Shown piece by piece: positions 21,725 through 35,794 of a stretch of DNA of 64,000 nt. Origin of the DNA: Harmothoe impar (Eukaryota > Annelida > Polychaeta > Phyllodocida > Polynoidae); NCBI GenBank assembly GCA_947462335.1, contig OX381704.1, positions 28,047,955 to 28,111,954 on the forward strand, given 5' to 3'. The notes beneath the pieces are model-generated. The model worked only from the letters and a program-made list of their open reading frames with translations, had not been told where the DNA came from and searched no databases. The position numbers and the translations under genes are program-made. Each line of letters opens with the position of its first letter. The stretch's first letter is position 1.

Positions 21725-21882
21725 ATGATGCACCAATGCAGCCCCGGGGAATAATTCCCTGGAGCTACATTGGTGCATTATCATTGCCAACCCATCGGGT
21801 GTGTCTCGACTACATAGGCTCGGCATGATGATTGAATGCAGCATTGGCGAGTTACTTGCCAGAGCTGCATTCATGCATCATG
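21725..21882. repeat. Two neighbouring imperfect palindromes
   Basis: The first (21725-21783) has arms 'tgatgcaccaatg' and 'cattggtgcattatca' around 'ggggaataattccc'. The second (21823-21882) has arms 'catgatgattgaatgcagc' and 'gctgcattcatgcatcatg'. They share layout with the weaker palindrome at 5728-5772. Confidence 0.6.
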
Positions 21883-23326
21883 ACGATCAAGGACATGATA
21901 GATTAATGCATTATGCCGTCCTTAAAGGAATACTATAACTAAGAGTAAGAGTAGTCCCAATGCAAAAAGAAGGCCAACTGTTACCCTCGTGTTGTAGCTT
22001 GGCATAGTGGATCTCTCTTTTTTTATATCACCTGTACCGTATTTAACTATAGAGGACCTTTTTTACGGGCCTCAATTTGAACATTTCAAGTTTCTTTGAG
22101 ACACCTTCTCTGTAAGAGCTCTTTATAGGCAGGATTCCACTGCCGCGACTTTGCTGCAAATTCAGTAGTCGGAGAGATACATACACGATCAGCCCAAGGT
22201 CTAGGGGCGGCTTATACCTGAGTAGTACTACCGGTAATATAGATAAAAGACCAACAACTGTGTGTTCTCTGTTTGCGAAGGCACAGAGGGAAAGAGGCCT
22301 AACGGCCTAGTCTCAGCGAACAATATACAATACTACAATATCATATCAAATACAATTTTCTTTCCTTCATTGACTCAGGGTCTCCCCTGAGTCTAGTGAG
22401 ACGATTCTGGAGACCTCTTTTCCCTAAAAAATGAATATTGCTCCCATTTGCTCAATATTTCACTCTTTGCATCTTGCATGGTGTCATTAGATCACTTTCC
22501 ACAATATCTATCTAATGGTGTATTTGTTTTTTACAAATTCCAACTGTAACCCCCTAAAAAACGAAAAATAATATTAGGCAGTAATTGCTGGTAATTTGCT
22601 TCAGCATAGAGCTCTATGGGAGCGTGTAGATAACCGATAACCCCAAATTTGGATAGTTCGTGACAACCAATGCTATCTCTATGGGAGGGGTAGGTGAGAC
22701 GCTTTTTTTCAGACATCTATCAAACACTTAAGTACTAGAGGTAATTTACAGGGGAGGTTACTTGATATTATTTGTGTAACAGATCAGTGTTGTGATAACC
22801 CTGATTCACTTTGCACTGACAATGCACGTATCGCAACAAAGACTATATGGAAATGTGAGTACCCCCCTCCCCCTCTCTCTACCGGGGTAATTATTTACAA
22901 TATGGACATGGGAGCTTTTTATTCAGTGTGTGTCGGACATAGACGTGAGAGGACAAAAGACATAGATAGCCAATATCGGGGTACATGAAAATTAGAATTT
23001 GGGCTCAAGTACCCCCCCCAAAAAAAGTCAATGTACACATTTTTTTCGAGTATACCCTTTTTTTGCGCGGCTTGCCTCACTCGGTGTGACTTTCTTAGGG
23101 CACCTGCGTCATGCGACCTATAGGTTGTGTGGTGCAGGCCTATAGGTAGTTGTCAGTTCCTGACTTGTGACGCACAATTTGGGTATGCTATCCGAAACGG
23201 TCCAGCCAGGATATGATAGGGGGAGCAATGGATGGATATGGATAGTGGACTAGGGTAAACCAAAGGTGCTGAATCCATTTCTGTTATGTGTAGGATGATA
23301 TCTAGGTCAGAAAAAGGTCAAAATCA
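21883..23326. other. Non-coding, no recognised gene
   Basis: AT-rich intergenic DNA upstream of TBCE. No exon, RNA gene or repeat boundary could be supported. Confidence 0.4.
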
Positions 23327-23339
23327 AGGTCAAAGGTCA
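23327..23339 (+). promoter_or_regulatory. DR1-type nuclear-receptor site
   Basis: 'aggtcaaaggtca' is a perfect direct repeat of AGGTCA with one-base spacing. That is the consensus bound by HNF4, RXR or COUP-type receptors (family knowledge). Another 'aaaggtca' lies about 12 bp upstream. It sits about 660 bp before the TBCE coding start. Function is inferred and not shown. Confidence 0.45.
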
Positions 23340-24001
23340 CATCTTTAAGAATCCCATTAATACAAGAGTGCACCCTTTCTCTTTCTTACTATGATAAATG
23401 ATACATTTCCCTTCACACCTCTACCTGACCCTGAGTCTAGTGTGATCTCAATCACACGTTCAATCTTTTCATGTATTATGTGATATTACACGGCATCTCA
23501 TTATAGACCCATAAGAACATCTACTGAATATATTTCAACCGAAACCAATCTGCAAAGAGACATAACATCTCTTTTGAATGTAATTGTATTTTGAAAATCA
23601 CTTTGTGAAATAAATGCACTTATAAACTAAAAAAAAACGTACTAGTAGTTAGACCTGGGTCGTTTCACACAAGTACAGAATGTATACAACCCAAGGTCAA
23701 CTAATTGGTTTTGATATGTAGCTCTACATACAGGGCATAGTCAATGTAGACCACTGTATGGGACACTTATCTGTAGATAGTGACAAGCCGCTGTTATATA
23801 ATGCGTGGGCTGGGGCCTCTACATGAGGAAACCAAAACAGAAGGTTAGATAAACGTTTGGTGAAGAGTGGAATTAAATTCAAAATGAAGTAAAGGCAACA
23901 AAAAAAGGTCTACGACCTAATCCTTGAATTGAATGTAGCCTGTGTATGCATTTCTCTAATGTCATTTTTCTGAATCACTTTTACCTGTTTTAGACCACTA
24001 C

Positions 24002-27000
24002 ATGAAGGAGGTGGAGGTAGGGTCAGGGGAGGCCATGGCTGCAGTCGGAGACCGCTGCAGAGTGGACGGACACTATGGCACAATTCGATTTATTGGAGAA
24101 GTCCCTCCTACAGATGGTCAGTGTGATTTATTTATTTATTTACTTATTTATTTTTTAAATTTAAGATTAAATGCCTCTCTACGGGAATGTTCTCCCTTTA
24201 AATAATTTTTCTTCTTTCTTGTCAGGCAGGTATGACAGCTTATCATAATTCCCTACATCACGTTACATATCATTCCACATATTTCTATCTATGTAGTTTC
24301 AGACATCAGACATGGTATCACATCTGAGATTATATATAAACAGAGAGATGCCACCCTTTTCTACCTTTCTAGGAATTTTCTTGCTGGAATTTCTGTATTA
24401 AATTACCGGTATGTTAATTTCCTACAACTAATTGACCAAACTGGTAAGATTTCCTACTTTTTGCCAACGATTGAGTGGCAACTCTGATATCATTCCATGT
24501 AACATCACATATAGCATCACCCCACATCGCACCTGCCCTCACCTATAATATCAACTCCAGCATCCTGTAGTATAGATATCAATAACATTGGGTGGAATCG
24601 TCACTTTATCCAGAATAATTATATTGATAGGGTAGGTAAGAGCTGACAATGCAGCCTATTTGCATACATGTGCTTTTACTGCAGGTGTGTGGTACGGTGT
24701 AGACTGGGACGACAAGAGGCGAGGGAAGCACAATGGCAGCAAGGATGGTGTTGTCTATTTCACAACCAGGTAGGACAGCATGATATAACTATTTGTATTG
24801 ACCCAACATTAATAATAAGTTCTCAATATACATGCTCCGTCCCATACCACCACCTTTCGCCATACACCTGCAACAACAACCTATTTCATATTCCCTTGTA
24901 TCCTAATTTGATAAACCTAAAGTTCGAACGTATCAAGGTCCTCACACATATTTCCCTGCAAAAAAAACACACAAAAAAAAACACAACTCAATTGCTAAAC
25001 CTGATGCGGTAATGTTATACTGCAGGCACCCTACATCTGGGTCGTTCGTCAGACCGCCTAAGGTGGAGCTGGGTAAAGACGTGATGACGGCCATCAAAGA
25101 GCGGTACGGCATAGTTGACGATGAGAACGCTGGTGTCCTCACCGAGCAGATGTATGTCCAGGGCAAGAATAAGAGGACCACTGTAGAGGTGGTGGGTGCA
25201 AAGTCAGTCAACCTGCAACAAAGGTCAGTGCATTGATGTTATTAGCTAGACAAACAAATGATTAAATGGAAAGCTGTATCTGTTAGTAGTTTCCTCCACA
25301 TTTAAAGCTTAGGGAAACAGTAATAAAATCATAACATTGCCACACAAATATCTGAAATATTCTCAAAGAGTGAGTAATTTTACTTCAATAGGGGTTGTCG
25401 ATTTATCCTGTACTGGGTAATAGCCATTACCGGTACTAGCTAATATCTCAGAAATGTTGGAATTTACACCTACTTTAAGAGATTTACTTGAAATACAATT
25501 ACATAGATAATGCAAATTAGCAACCAGTTTCAACTCACACGTTGCTATTGTTACCTTGCAGTCAATTTGACAAGTTGGGAGAGGTAGCGCTGCGTGGACT
25601 GCCGGTCAGTCATGCAGGTCCTCCAGGCTTGATTGCCGCTTCACTACCGTATGTCACATTGTTGGATATCTCAGATAGTCTTGTATCAAGTTGGGCACAG
25701 GTGGCTAAAATTACTTCCCAACTCCAGTTCTTAGAGACACTGAATGTTAGGTAAGTGACTTATTTTGTATCATAAATGAAGGATGTATATATCTACAACC
25801 CTTCTTCTCTCTTTGTGAGTCATTATAGATCATGTTCATATACATTATTTCCTGAGCAAACTGTAAGATGGATATGTTTTGAATCCTCATGGGCAATTTC
25901 TAAGTTTTTCTTTTGATATCTAAGATTAGGTCACTTCTGGCAAAAATCCATTTGTCTCCCACTTGTTTGTTTAAACATGCATGGAACTTGTGATAACATA
26001 TCTGCAACGTTGTCAAATTTCAGTGATAACACAATAGGGTTCCCAGCTGAAGGGAGTCTCAGTGAAGACGACTTCAGTAGTATCCGGACACTTTTCATTA
26101 ACCGATGTCACCTTACATGGGCTGAAGTAGGTTATACACAAGCTCTAGTCATGTATCAAGTTGCCATTGGCCCATAGCTTATAGACTCCAGTCCAATGAT
26201 AAGAAGTAGAAAATGCATCACAGCTTTAGTAGAAATGTCAACTATAGCACGCAAAGTGAAACTGAAAGTGTACTTGACAAATATTGATATTTGCCTTTCC
26301 TATTGATTGTGTATACTGTTTAAATAAATGATTGCACATTTCCAAAAGAAGTCATGGGGTTGAGAATTGACTTACCGGTAAGCAGGGGCAATAGTGCCGG
26401 TACGTCCATGATCCAGTCAAGTATTTACTATTAATAATCTATTAAAAGTAATCTATAATTGGTTCTAAACAGATGCTGCAGTTATCGTCTGCCATGACGT
26501 CACTGACGACAATCCATGCATGCTTCAACAAGATCACGACCATCACGCCACCTAGTGGACAGCAATTAGGAAAGTTGAAGACCCTTAACCTGGAAGCAAA
26601 TTGTCTTAAAAGTTGGGCAGATGTTCTTGCTTTGTCTGGTTTACCTAGGTGGGTTAAACGCACTAAATCATCTCCCTTGTGTTACTGTTACCGTATAAAT
26701 GGTATATATCCTACTTTATTGAGGAAAATTAAATTGGCGAAATTCAGAGCTCTTTTCGGTGGAAGTAAATCTATGAGATATGCCAGGGTGAATTTGAAGC
26801 TGCAGAGCACTTGCTAATGATACCTAACATTAATCGTTGTTTTAAAACCTCTTGTAGTCTCCAAAACCTCATACTCAACAACGTCGGTATTGACAAGATA
26901 GAGTTTGATGACGTGCAGCCAGGTGAAATTACTCAACACTTCCCGCGACTAAAGGCTGTGTCCATCTTCCACAACAAAATCAGTGAGGTAAGACTATTAA

Positions 27001-30000
27001 ATGTTTGATGAATGACATTAAGTATATGGTTTGATATACCTGAAGCATGTATATTAGGATATATTATACCCTATTCTCCGCTACTTCATCAGGGTCTCTC
27101 CTCGTTCAAATATAATCAAGAAGTACAATAGCGTCTTGGAAATATAATTGTACTGGTATTCATCAATTTGTTACTTCAATGCATAACTAAGATGCCACCA
27201 TTTTTTCGTTTCAGTGGACCTCTGTCAACGAGTTGGACAAATTAGGTAACTTTGAGGACCTCAAACTGCGATTCAATCCCCTAACAAAGGGCAAGGAGTA
27301 CAGTGACGAGACTATCCGTGCACTCATCATTGCCAAGATCGGCCGTCTACAAACCTGCAACAGGTCTGAAGTAAGTCAAATTCCTTGGTTAAACCACGGA
27401 TTTCAAAGACGTTCATATCTTTGTATGTATGGGTATAGTCCCGGGGTATAGTCCAAGGAAAATCATATATAGGGTAGATTCACCATGGGCCGGACACCTA
27501 CTCTGAGATGGACAGGGAAATATGAGGTTATTCATGTGCAATTACGACTTGTAGTGTTTGTTTTTTGAAAGAATAACACTTAAACTGTACCATTATTCAC
27601 AAAAGTGAGCATAGAACTCTTAAATAACCACAAAATCAAATGTCAGTCTCAAGGTACATGTGTCCGACTCCAGGTGAATCTACCCTATCGTTATTGATAT
27701 GTCCCCTTTGCACACAAGCTCCAAATGTCATCTTTCAATATTAGATTATTGTAGTGAGAGGGTCAATCTAATTGAATCAGCTTTCACCTTGGGACAGCCG
27801 ACTATAGATCTTCCTGAAAATATTAACGGTTTGGAAATACATTGTATGTATTTAAACTATTTTTAATGAAACCTATTGTGTGATCATCCTCTGCCTAGGT
27901 TACATCTGAAGAGCGGCATGGAGCAGAGCTCGACTATCTGCGCATGTTCGGTAAGGAGTGGCGGGAAAGTGGTGGACACCAGGACCCAGCACAAAACAAG
28001 CCCAATGCAGAGTTCAAAAAGAAACACCCCCGCTACCAGGCATGCATCGATGGTGAGATCATTGATTATTCAAACCCTCGTTATTACATCATTTTAAATA
28101 TAAAATTTCAAAATTTCCCAAAATCTTTCGCTCTGAAAACAAAGTTCCTGTACATGAAGTAGAATTTCAGATATGTACACAGTGAATATTTATCAAGTTG
28201 TACTTCTGAACAAATCCGCGAACATTTATACCAGCGAAAATATCTACGTTTACAGTTTAGTGGAATGATTGGATCTGTTATTTTTGAAATCTTTTTTTTC
28301 AGCGCATGGAGCGGGTGAAGATGAGGAATTCGTTGTCAAGTCCACAGCTCTTAAAGATAACTTACTATGTATCCTTTGCATCAGTTTGTACTCATACTAT
28401 AAAGGCCCATAACTAGCCCTCTGACTCTTTGCGGGGTGGTTCGTTCTTGGATATGGTGGAACTTGACATGATTATTTCAATGGTGGAACTGGACTTTTCT
28501 CATATGATGGCGGAACTTTGTATGATATATTTAAAGAGGAAGCAGAGTTTTGTATATCTAATCAATCATTCATGTTTTTCTCTCTAGAATCCTTAATAAC
28601 TGTCGGATCAATTAACAAGCCGTAAAAAATGGCATGTAGCCAATTATGTCCTCTTTACAGTTAGCTATGTTTTAGGGACCTGATATTTTAAGGGACCTGC
28701 TATATATAAATGCTCATAAAGTTATTAATCTGGTAACTTGCAACTTCAACACTATGCATTGGGGATACAGAGTGAGGAGTAGGAGTTACATTCAGTGCCT
28801 CACACGCAAGCAAAAGAAATGGAGCTTTAAGCCGTTTTGTTTAAATTTATCCTCTTTTTTTTCTTTTCATGTTCGTGCAAAGCCCAATGCTTATGAAAAA
28901 GTACTTTACTATTTTCTGCATGCTAGGAAAATCATGAATATGGAGTATGTAAATCTGTGGCCAAATGAAGGTGGCTATTAACTAAAGTGTTACTTCCTTG
29001 ACTTGATGAAAGCTGTGGTGATTGACTGTCCACAATTACCTGACAAGCCACCCCTTAAGAAAAGGTTACCAGGTAAGCACATGTTTAACTATCGCTAACT
29101 AACTTATTTAGTATTTAGTAGATACTTGTAAAAAGTACGTGTACAATTTTAACCATCACCTTGGAAGTCTACATGTTGATGACTGCAGCCACTACACCAC
29201 CAGGCTACACTATATACCAACACCATTCCATTCCATGTGTAGAATGGGATGTCAAACGAATAGTAATAGATAGCCCACGTAGAATGGCTCCTTTTAGACG
29301 ATTATTGTTTACCGCTGTCTATGTACTAAGATATCTGGAATTTAACTTGCAGCGACGATGGAGCTGAAGAAACTGAAGGCTATGGCACAGCGTCTGTTCC
29401 GTGCAGACCCAGCGACCCTCTGCCTCACATACACCAGCGTCAAGGTAAACTCACTTCTACTATTAACATTGATGTTGGTACAATTAAATTGTTCCAACGT
29501 CACACCAACATCAAATGTACATGGTACTACCATTTATTTCATGTGCAGAAACGAAGTTACTATGCTTAAGTACTAGAATGGCCGTTCTCCACTGATGCTC
29601 ATTCTCCATGGGGTGTTTCTCCATGATGATGTCACTAAAATAGCTATGAAACTTATCTTTAAATGTTGTTTTCAAGTATAATCTATCAATAATTACATTA
29701 AATAAACACAGAGATCCACTCTAATCAGTCTGAATTCCTGGTTTCTCCACTTGTGGTACCTTGGATCATACACATACACTTTTCTCATGAACAAGAATGG
29801 ACTGAATATGCTGCAGTAATTGCATCATCGTTGCCGTATAGGATCTTCGTATACCGGTAGTTGATTAGACTCATATGGTGCTTTTTATCAGACATTTTTT
29901 ATATACAAACTCCTATCGTATGACCCTGATGTAATGCAGAAATGTCCATCACCTGCTCTTTCTTTTATTATAGCAACCACTCGAGGAGTTTGACTTGGAC

Positions 30001-30066
30001 AACGACATGAGAGAATTAGGATACTTTGGCCTACAAAATGATGATGTAATACACGTCAAGTTTTGA
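24002..30066 (+). CDS. TBCE: Tubulin-specific chaperone E (tubulin cofactor E)
   Basis: Cytosolic chaperone that holds alpha-tubulin and, with cofactors C and D, assembles or splits the tubulin heterodimer. Coding exons read here: 24002-24116, 24685-24769, 25026-25223, 25562-25750, 26024-26126, 26473-26648, 26858-26987, 27215-27370, 27899-28052, 28303-28368, 29013-29072, 29353-29444, 29974-30066. Phases agree throughout and give 538 residues, close to the human length. Domains in order: CAP-Gly (about 13-80, with 'WYGVDWDD', '[10 protein letters not shown]' and '[10 protein letters not shown]'), leucine-rich repeats (about 135-345), a conserved link ('[12 protein letters not shown]'), and a C-terminal ubiquitin-like domain. 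Weakest junction: the exon 10 donor ('tat|gtatcc') with the exon 11 acceptor. A second ATG at 24035 has the stronger context (gccATGg) and may be the true start. A 5' non-coding exon is possible, since 'tgttttag' precedes the first ATG. Confidence 0.95.
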
Positions 30067-30531
30067 GTGTCATATGCCTGTGATACGGCTCCCAATGTGA
30101 TGATACTAACGGGATTAGATTATGTATACCTTTGGATGGCTTATATACACATTAAAGATTAGATATTGATAAAACACACAGAATATTTAGTTGCTCCGAA
30201 GTACATGTACCGATTGTAAGTTGCAGTGGGTTATACTTTAGATTTTGCAAGTCCATTGTTACATATGAAAGCTTTCCAAATGTATTATTATCCTTATATC
30301 ATTGAAATCGATGGATAACAACTGATAAAATCACTTGATAGCATCTTCTATTCTTTATATCAGATGAAATAAGATGATGATCATATCCTCTCTACCTCCA
30401 GTTGGCATCAGCGTTGTCGGGAGTCAAAATATTTATTTTCTTTATATGTAGTCGTGCACGAAATGAAAGATAATGTAGAAATAATTATTGTACTTGTAAT
30501 ATCGATATGAAAGTATGCTGCTGTCCCGCCT

Positions 30532-30537
30532 AATAAA
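30532..30537 (+). terminator. Candidate TBCE polyadenylation signal
   Basis: AATAAA 466 bases after the TBCE stop, followed by 'tgttttaaatgcgc' and a GT-rich stretch ('cagtgtgactgtgtac'), as expected for a cleavage site. Other weaker hexamers lie closer to the stop. Confidence 0.5.
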
Positions 30538-31044
30538 TGTTTTAAATGCGCTTCAGTGTGACTGTGTACTAGTGGTTCTTATTACCCATGTCCCTCTGCT
30601 TACATAGACAAATATCATTTAAAGTCATCCCAATATAATAATCAAATTTGTTCATGTATCATAATACTCCCTCATAGAGGCGCTAAACTGGAAATATTTT
30701 AGAGAGGGCTGGAGACATGTTACGATGCCTCCAAGTTTCAACAGAATTACTAAACTAGAAATACGTGTACTAAACATGGAGATGCGCTTGCTTTCAATAG
30801 GTTTTCCCTTAAATGCATGGAACAGATACTACCCTCAAAGTAAATATACACTCTAGTAGTACCGGTAATATGCGTATTGCATTCAACATATCCAAGAATG
30901 ACAAGACCGGTTTGCTTAATCAGGAAATAATTCATCCATCAACGTTTTATTTCAACTGACAAGCTCTCAGGTGGAATTGTATTATACATGGTCGAAATCA
31001 CTTTGACATGTGGCCAATGTACTAAAGGTACCAGAGGACGCGTT
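30538..31044. other. Non-coding intergenic DNA
   Basis: Nothing recognisable. Minus-strand open frames here are short and lack domains. Confidence 0.4.
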
Positions 31045-31125
31045 TCACCAGATGCAGGGTTGAAATGCACCTTCACCAAGAATCCCACGCCGCAACCACT
31101 GGACCAATGCGGCTCCTGATCAGAG
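31045..31125 (-). repeat. tRNA-derived SINE-like segment
   Basis: Read on the minus strand, 'ggagccgcattggtccagt' followed by 'ggttgcggcgtgggattctt' contains a good RNA polymerase III A-box ('tggtccagtgg'). A weak B-box-like 'atttcaaccc' follows about 40 bases later. No full cloverleaf is seen. Confidence 0.4.
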
Positions 31126-32120
31126 CTGGTAACCTTGTACATTTTGGTGACTGATTTCTAGTGCGACCCATAGTGATAAGACAGGTGCACACCCAAACCT
31201 TACATATGTGTTTAGAATCGCTGTATGAATAAATGTTGATAAGATTCCCAGTTTACCACATACATAGTATGTGATCACATGCAAACAGAAAATAAAAGTT
31301 GACCGACAGTCCTGTGCAACCTAATAAAAGTCCAGTTTTGAAATGCACTTCATCCATGTCTCCTAAAACCGAAGCCTTCAGTGCTGAAGAATATACACCA
31401 CTACTGTGATCCTCTGATAGGTTGACATTGTGATACACTGGAAAAGTTATGTGCAATTATTTGACTGCTATACGGACACCCTACTAATTATTGCCTAAAG
31501 AGGTGATGGTTCATTGTTTTTAAATTAGGGATGAAAGGGGCAAATTGAGGCCCCTGGATAAAGGTCCTTCATAAGTAAGGTACAGGTCTTCGCAACATAA
31601 ATACTTGAAATCAAGGAAAGACTTGGACTTTCATCCCTGAGCATTTAATTTAAAAAAGAAATTAAGGTTAGAGTCCATTTAGAGGGACGAAATTCTTATT
31701 CCCAGTTTTCCTTCATTTCAAGTTATCTAGATTCATATGTTACAGAACCTCTAGGAAACCTCTCTTCAGGGGTGTTTATATGAGCATTTCGAGTTTTGTT
31801 TTAGATAACTTTTTCATGTCAGACATGGAGAAAAGAAGCATTGCCTGTGCTGTATGTTAAATAGTTAGAAATGCTGTCTCAAATCCTAAGATATCTTTCA
31901 GTTGAGATTTTGTATTAAATTAACTGCTTCCGTAAATTTCCACGTACAACTTTCTTTTGGCGAATCAGAGCCATAGTGCGGGTTAAAGGATGTGCCTATG
32001 AAGTGTTTAAAAAAAAAAGTATACTAAATGTACAGTACTAAAGTAGCGATAATCAGACCACAGGTGTGGGTTAAATAATTTGCTCAAATGCAAGGTGTGT
32101 AGTACAAGCGGCAATTTACG
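31126..32120. other. Non-coding intergenic DNA
   Basis: No feature is supported. Confidence 0.4.
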
Positions 32121-32222
32121 GCATCGTAAATTCTCGCATATAAGCCTAACCCTGGTATAAGCCGCACTCCTAACTTGGGGCAATATTATAAACCGCGGCT
32201 TCTACGCAAGAATTTACGGTAG
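32121..32222. mobile_element. Short MITE of the 'taccgtaaattc' family (family 2)
   Basis: The ends 'gcatcgtaaattctcgc' and 'gcaagaatttacggtag' are inverted copies enclosing 'ataagcc' motifs on both sides. The full element is about 100 bp. Relatives lie at 50024-50250, 60726-61162 and 60883-61108, with one-ended fragments at 35304-35370, 44088-44193, 58281-58335 and near 59673-59767. Confidence 0.65.
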
Positions 32223-35200
32223 TAACAATGGCGAGTATTGCTATCAGATGAATAAGACATTAAACAATAGTGTTACAGCATTAAGAAGATTGTTAATCTA
32301 GTTCGTTTAAATTATCTTCGACACTAGATTTATATTGTTGACAGACAGCAAGGACACTGGGAAATCATAAAACCACTTTTTATTCTATAATTCTGTGAAC
32401 TAAACCATTATATCATAATTATCTGTGTCAGTATAGTGTACGGGTTACCAGCACCATGACCAAGTCGTCACAGCGATTCCTCTCTAATCAAAATAGAATA
32501 TCCTAAGAATATAACAAACCACTATTTAATCAAAACAAATCACATTAACCCGCTGCTAAACGCTATAACCGAACTTTTCAATTGTATTAGTTTGTATTAA
32601 TTTATACACTTTTTACAACTACATACATATATTAAGCCGTTAACGATTGACAGGTCAAATTACAAAATACAACAATTCTGTACAGTCGTCCCATCCGCAG
32701 CCTGATTGCACAATTTATACATTTCACGACGGGTACTCCCCTATATTATTCATAATCTAAAGTCATGTTATCTATCACAATTGCAGGATGGCATTAATTA
32801 AATTAAATACCTAGCAATAGAGCCCACTATGCTGATAAGAAAATCACATTTAACCGGTACCCTGTTGGTATAGACAACGAGGGGCTGCGAGCAGAGCGCC
32901 ATCAGGCCAGTTAGAGACACTTCTATTTACAAAACCCTCACCCATCTCCACCTTCACCACCGCCACCGAGTTAAGCACCCTACAGCAGGTCGGTGTGGTC
33001 ACCACAGAGCCCCGATACAGGTCTTACTTTGATACAATTCATAAAGGACTATACTTAAAGGAGTACCTTGTGTCATCAAACTGTGCGAGTTGTCATCCTT
33101 ACAGAAATAATGGATTACAATTTCATTAACGTGGCCGACGTAATTAGTGCCCTGGGCGTTTATATAGTTAATTTTCAGTGGCATATTTTGTCACTGTCGA
33201 CCAATTTAGTTATTGCCAGGAAATTATCTTACAATCAGTATGATTAATGGACGCCCTCTTGTGACACACATGTCTTGGATGTGGAGAAAGACCCGAGTTC
33301 GGCTTTTGGGTTGAAACTGTCCGTCCTCATTATGAGGAGTACATGGTTCCGGCAGTGACAATGGTGACGGTGGGGCTAGGGGTGGAGACTTACGCTAACT
33401 CCACGATGGGCTCATTATTTACACGACCGCCAAAGTGTTGGGAGAAAGTTACATATTTTACCATACCAAGAGAGGGATGAATCTGATGCTCATATGCATG
33501 GTTCACATGGTGCTCCAGAAAAAATGTAAGGATTTATAATTTTAATTCAGTATTATGTCATTTGGTTTTGGCATTTAAATCGAGTGACTGTATTAAAATA
33601 ATTACAGATATTTCCATTCTTTAATATAGTGGTATGTCAGTAATCATTGCATCAACAAATATTGCTTATCTGCTACAACAGATATGAAGGAAACAAATGT
33701 CAGTATACTGTCTTATATATATGTTGGATGTATATTTCCATACATAGATCTATATGCACAGGGAATGTACATATATACCGGTATATGTGTATATATATAT
33801 ATTAGTAGACATATATATGTAAATCGATCAGAAGAGAACGTAGGTTAATGGGTTGAATAATCTTGGTACAACACTCACTTTTAGGGATTAAATCACATGA
33901 ACACAACAGCTTACTCGAATCTGGACATGCAGTGCCCTGAATGAGCATCATACATAGACCGCAGTGTGTTTCTTACTTGTTGAATACGGTGATAATGTCA
34001 TGCTTTGTTTGGCATCGTCTAATTTGACAGAGTAAGGTTTCTATATACGGAAGGGAAGAGAAACAGGATCATGCAGAATATTCCCTGGGCGGCTACTGAA
34101 TCCATATCTTATACCCCGACCAGTCACAATTATTACAATTTATTAATCACCTTGTAGTATAAGAACCCTCAACCGAATCATGATTTTTATCTGGTAACAC
34201 GTGAACAAGTCTGAACGTTGAACATTTCTCCACATATTGTTAGCATTCACATTTGTACTATAGTCGTCTCTGGACCTACATCCACCTCCCTACAATATTC
34301 TATGTACAGAAGTATATTGCTAGCCGATACAAATACAAGTTGGAATGTCTACATTATTAACCTTTGAGTGAACAAAATGAAAGGTTGTTGAAAGAAAAAC
34401 CCATACAGCAATATACAGAGTATTCCAGCGACGCGCCTTGGTTGTAAATGGCCGATACAAATAAGACAGGGCTATGATACAGATGGACATGTGACCCTGA
34501 CATAGTGCACACACTCTCTACCCATCCCACCCTCCCCTATGTGAAGACGACTATTGGAGACGGCACACTATTTGCACTTGCATCACCTACACTCTACCGC
34601 CCCCTGCATATTACCACGAAGGTCATCTACACTTGGTTGAAGGTTTACATAGATGTGCAGTGGTCCCTGGCTGATTCACCGTTGGATTACACTGCCGGCG
34701 TCTGCAGCTGCCTCTCACGGAGTAGTTGTTATTCCATTGGGTTTATCTTTCTTGTATCCCCCTGAACACAGTACATGTAGTTGGCGGACTGTGCTCCCCA
34801 CTAACCAGGGATTAGAGTGCAGGGTGGTGGGAGCTCAGCTCCCGGGTGTTTCATCTACAGAACTGGGTGTCAATGGTGGCGGGGTGTGACCCCAGCACGC
34901 AGGCGGCTTGGCCGTCGTCTAGGAAGACCATGGAGCTGGTTGTTAGTACAGACTCCCTGTCCAACCACTAGGGGGTCAGTCGGCTGCATCAACGGGCTGG
35001 GCCAGGGCTGCAAGCAAGCCAAACAATATGAGTTATTAATCAGCACAAATCTCATACATTTTTATTCCGGCATACAATCTACAAAGAGTGAGCTATAGCT
35101 GAGCTTTGGGAGATATAAGAGATTTAAGAGGACCAAACGGCGGACCGGATTACTCCGTAGTTTGGATTTGTATTGTATGTAGTTACATACTATATCTAAT

Positions 35201-35303
35201 GTACCTTAATAAATTCTATAATAACTGCAAGTAATAAGGATGAACCGTTTAAAGTACATGTGACTCAATCACAAATGACTCGGTGCACTTGGTGTATACG
35301 TGG
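32223..35303. other. Non-coding intergenic DNA
   Basis: About 3 kb with no exon-like frame, RNA gene or clear transposon. It contains a (ta)n-rich stretch near 33720-33820. The plus-strand frames at 34505-35098 have no domain. Confidence 0.4.
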
Positions 35304-35370
35304 TACCGTAAATTCATGCGTATGACGCACATCTTGCATATAATCCGCATTCTCCAACTGAGGTAAACGC
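35304..35370. mobile_element. Family 2 MITE fragment
   Basis: 'taccgtaaattcatgcgtat' followed by a 'taatccgcat' variant of the taagccgc motif. Only the left end is recognisable. Confidence 0.4.
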
Positions 35371-35520
35371 AATATTTATTAAATTCTATTTTAGCCTATA
35401 ATCGATGGCCACGATGCTTTTACCAAACTACACAGATTTCCTGAAAGTGCATGTTGTACACGGGGTGTAGGTTGTATGAGAGACTAGTGCTACACAAGAC
35501 AATAACACCAGTTACTACTA

Positions 35521-35743
35521 AGGGAGTGCTCACTTTTTAAAACCGGGGGGGGGGGGGGGGGGTTGGGGTGGGGCGGGGATTTGGGGATGAACAGGAAAGT
35601 GTGGACCCCTTGAGAAGGGGGGAGGGGTTTTAAAAAAACTCTGCCTGTTTCGAGCGGAAAAAAAGCGTGTTACTATGCTAGAAAGGGGCGTGAACGTGCA
35701 AAATTTTTGATCCATCTCTGCTATTAAAAAATAAGCACTCCCT
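35521..35743. mobile_element. Family 1 MITE, copy 2
   Basis: Begins 'agggagtgctcactttttaa' followed by a long G run. Ends 'attaaaaaataagcactccct'-like sequence (right end 'agcactccct'). It lies just outside the 3' end of PPP1R37. Confidence 0.7.
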
Positions 35744-35794
35744 AAACAGTGTAAAGATTCTAGTGACTATCAATATCTCAGAACTACCAGTACA

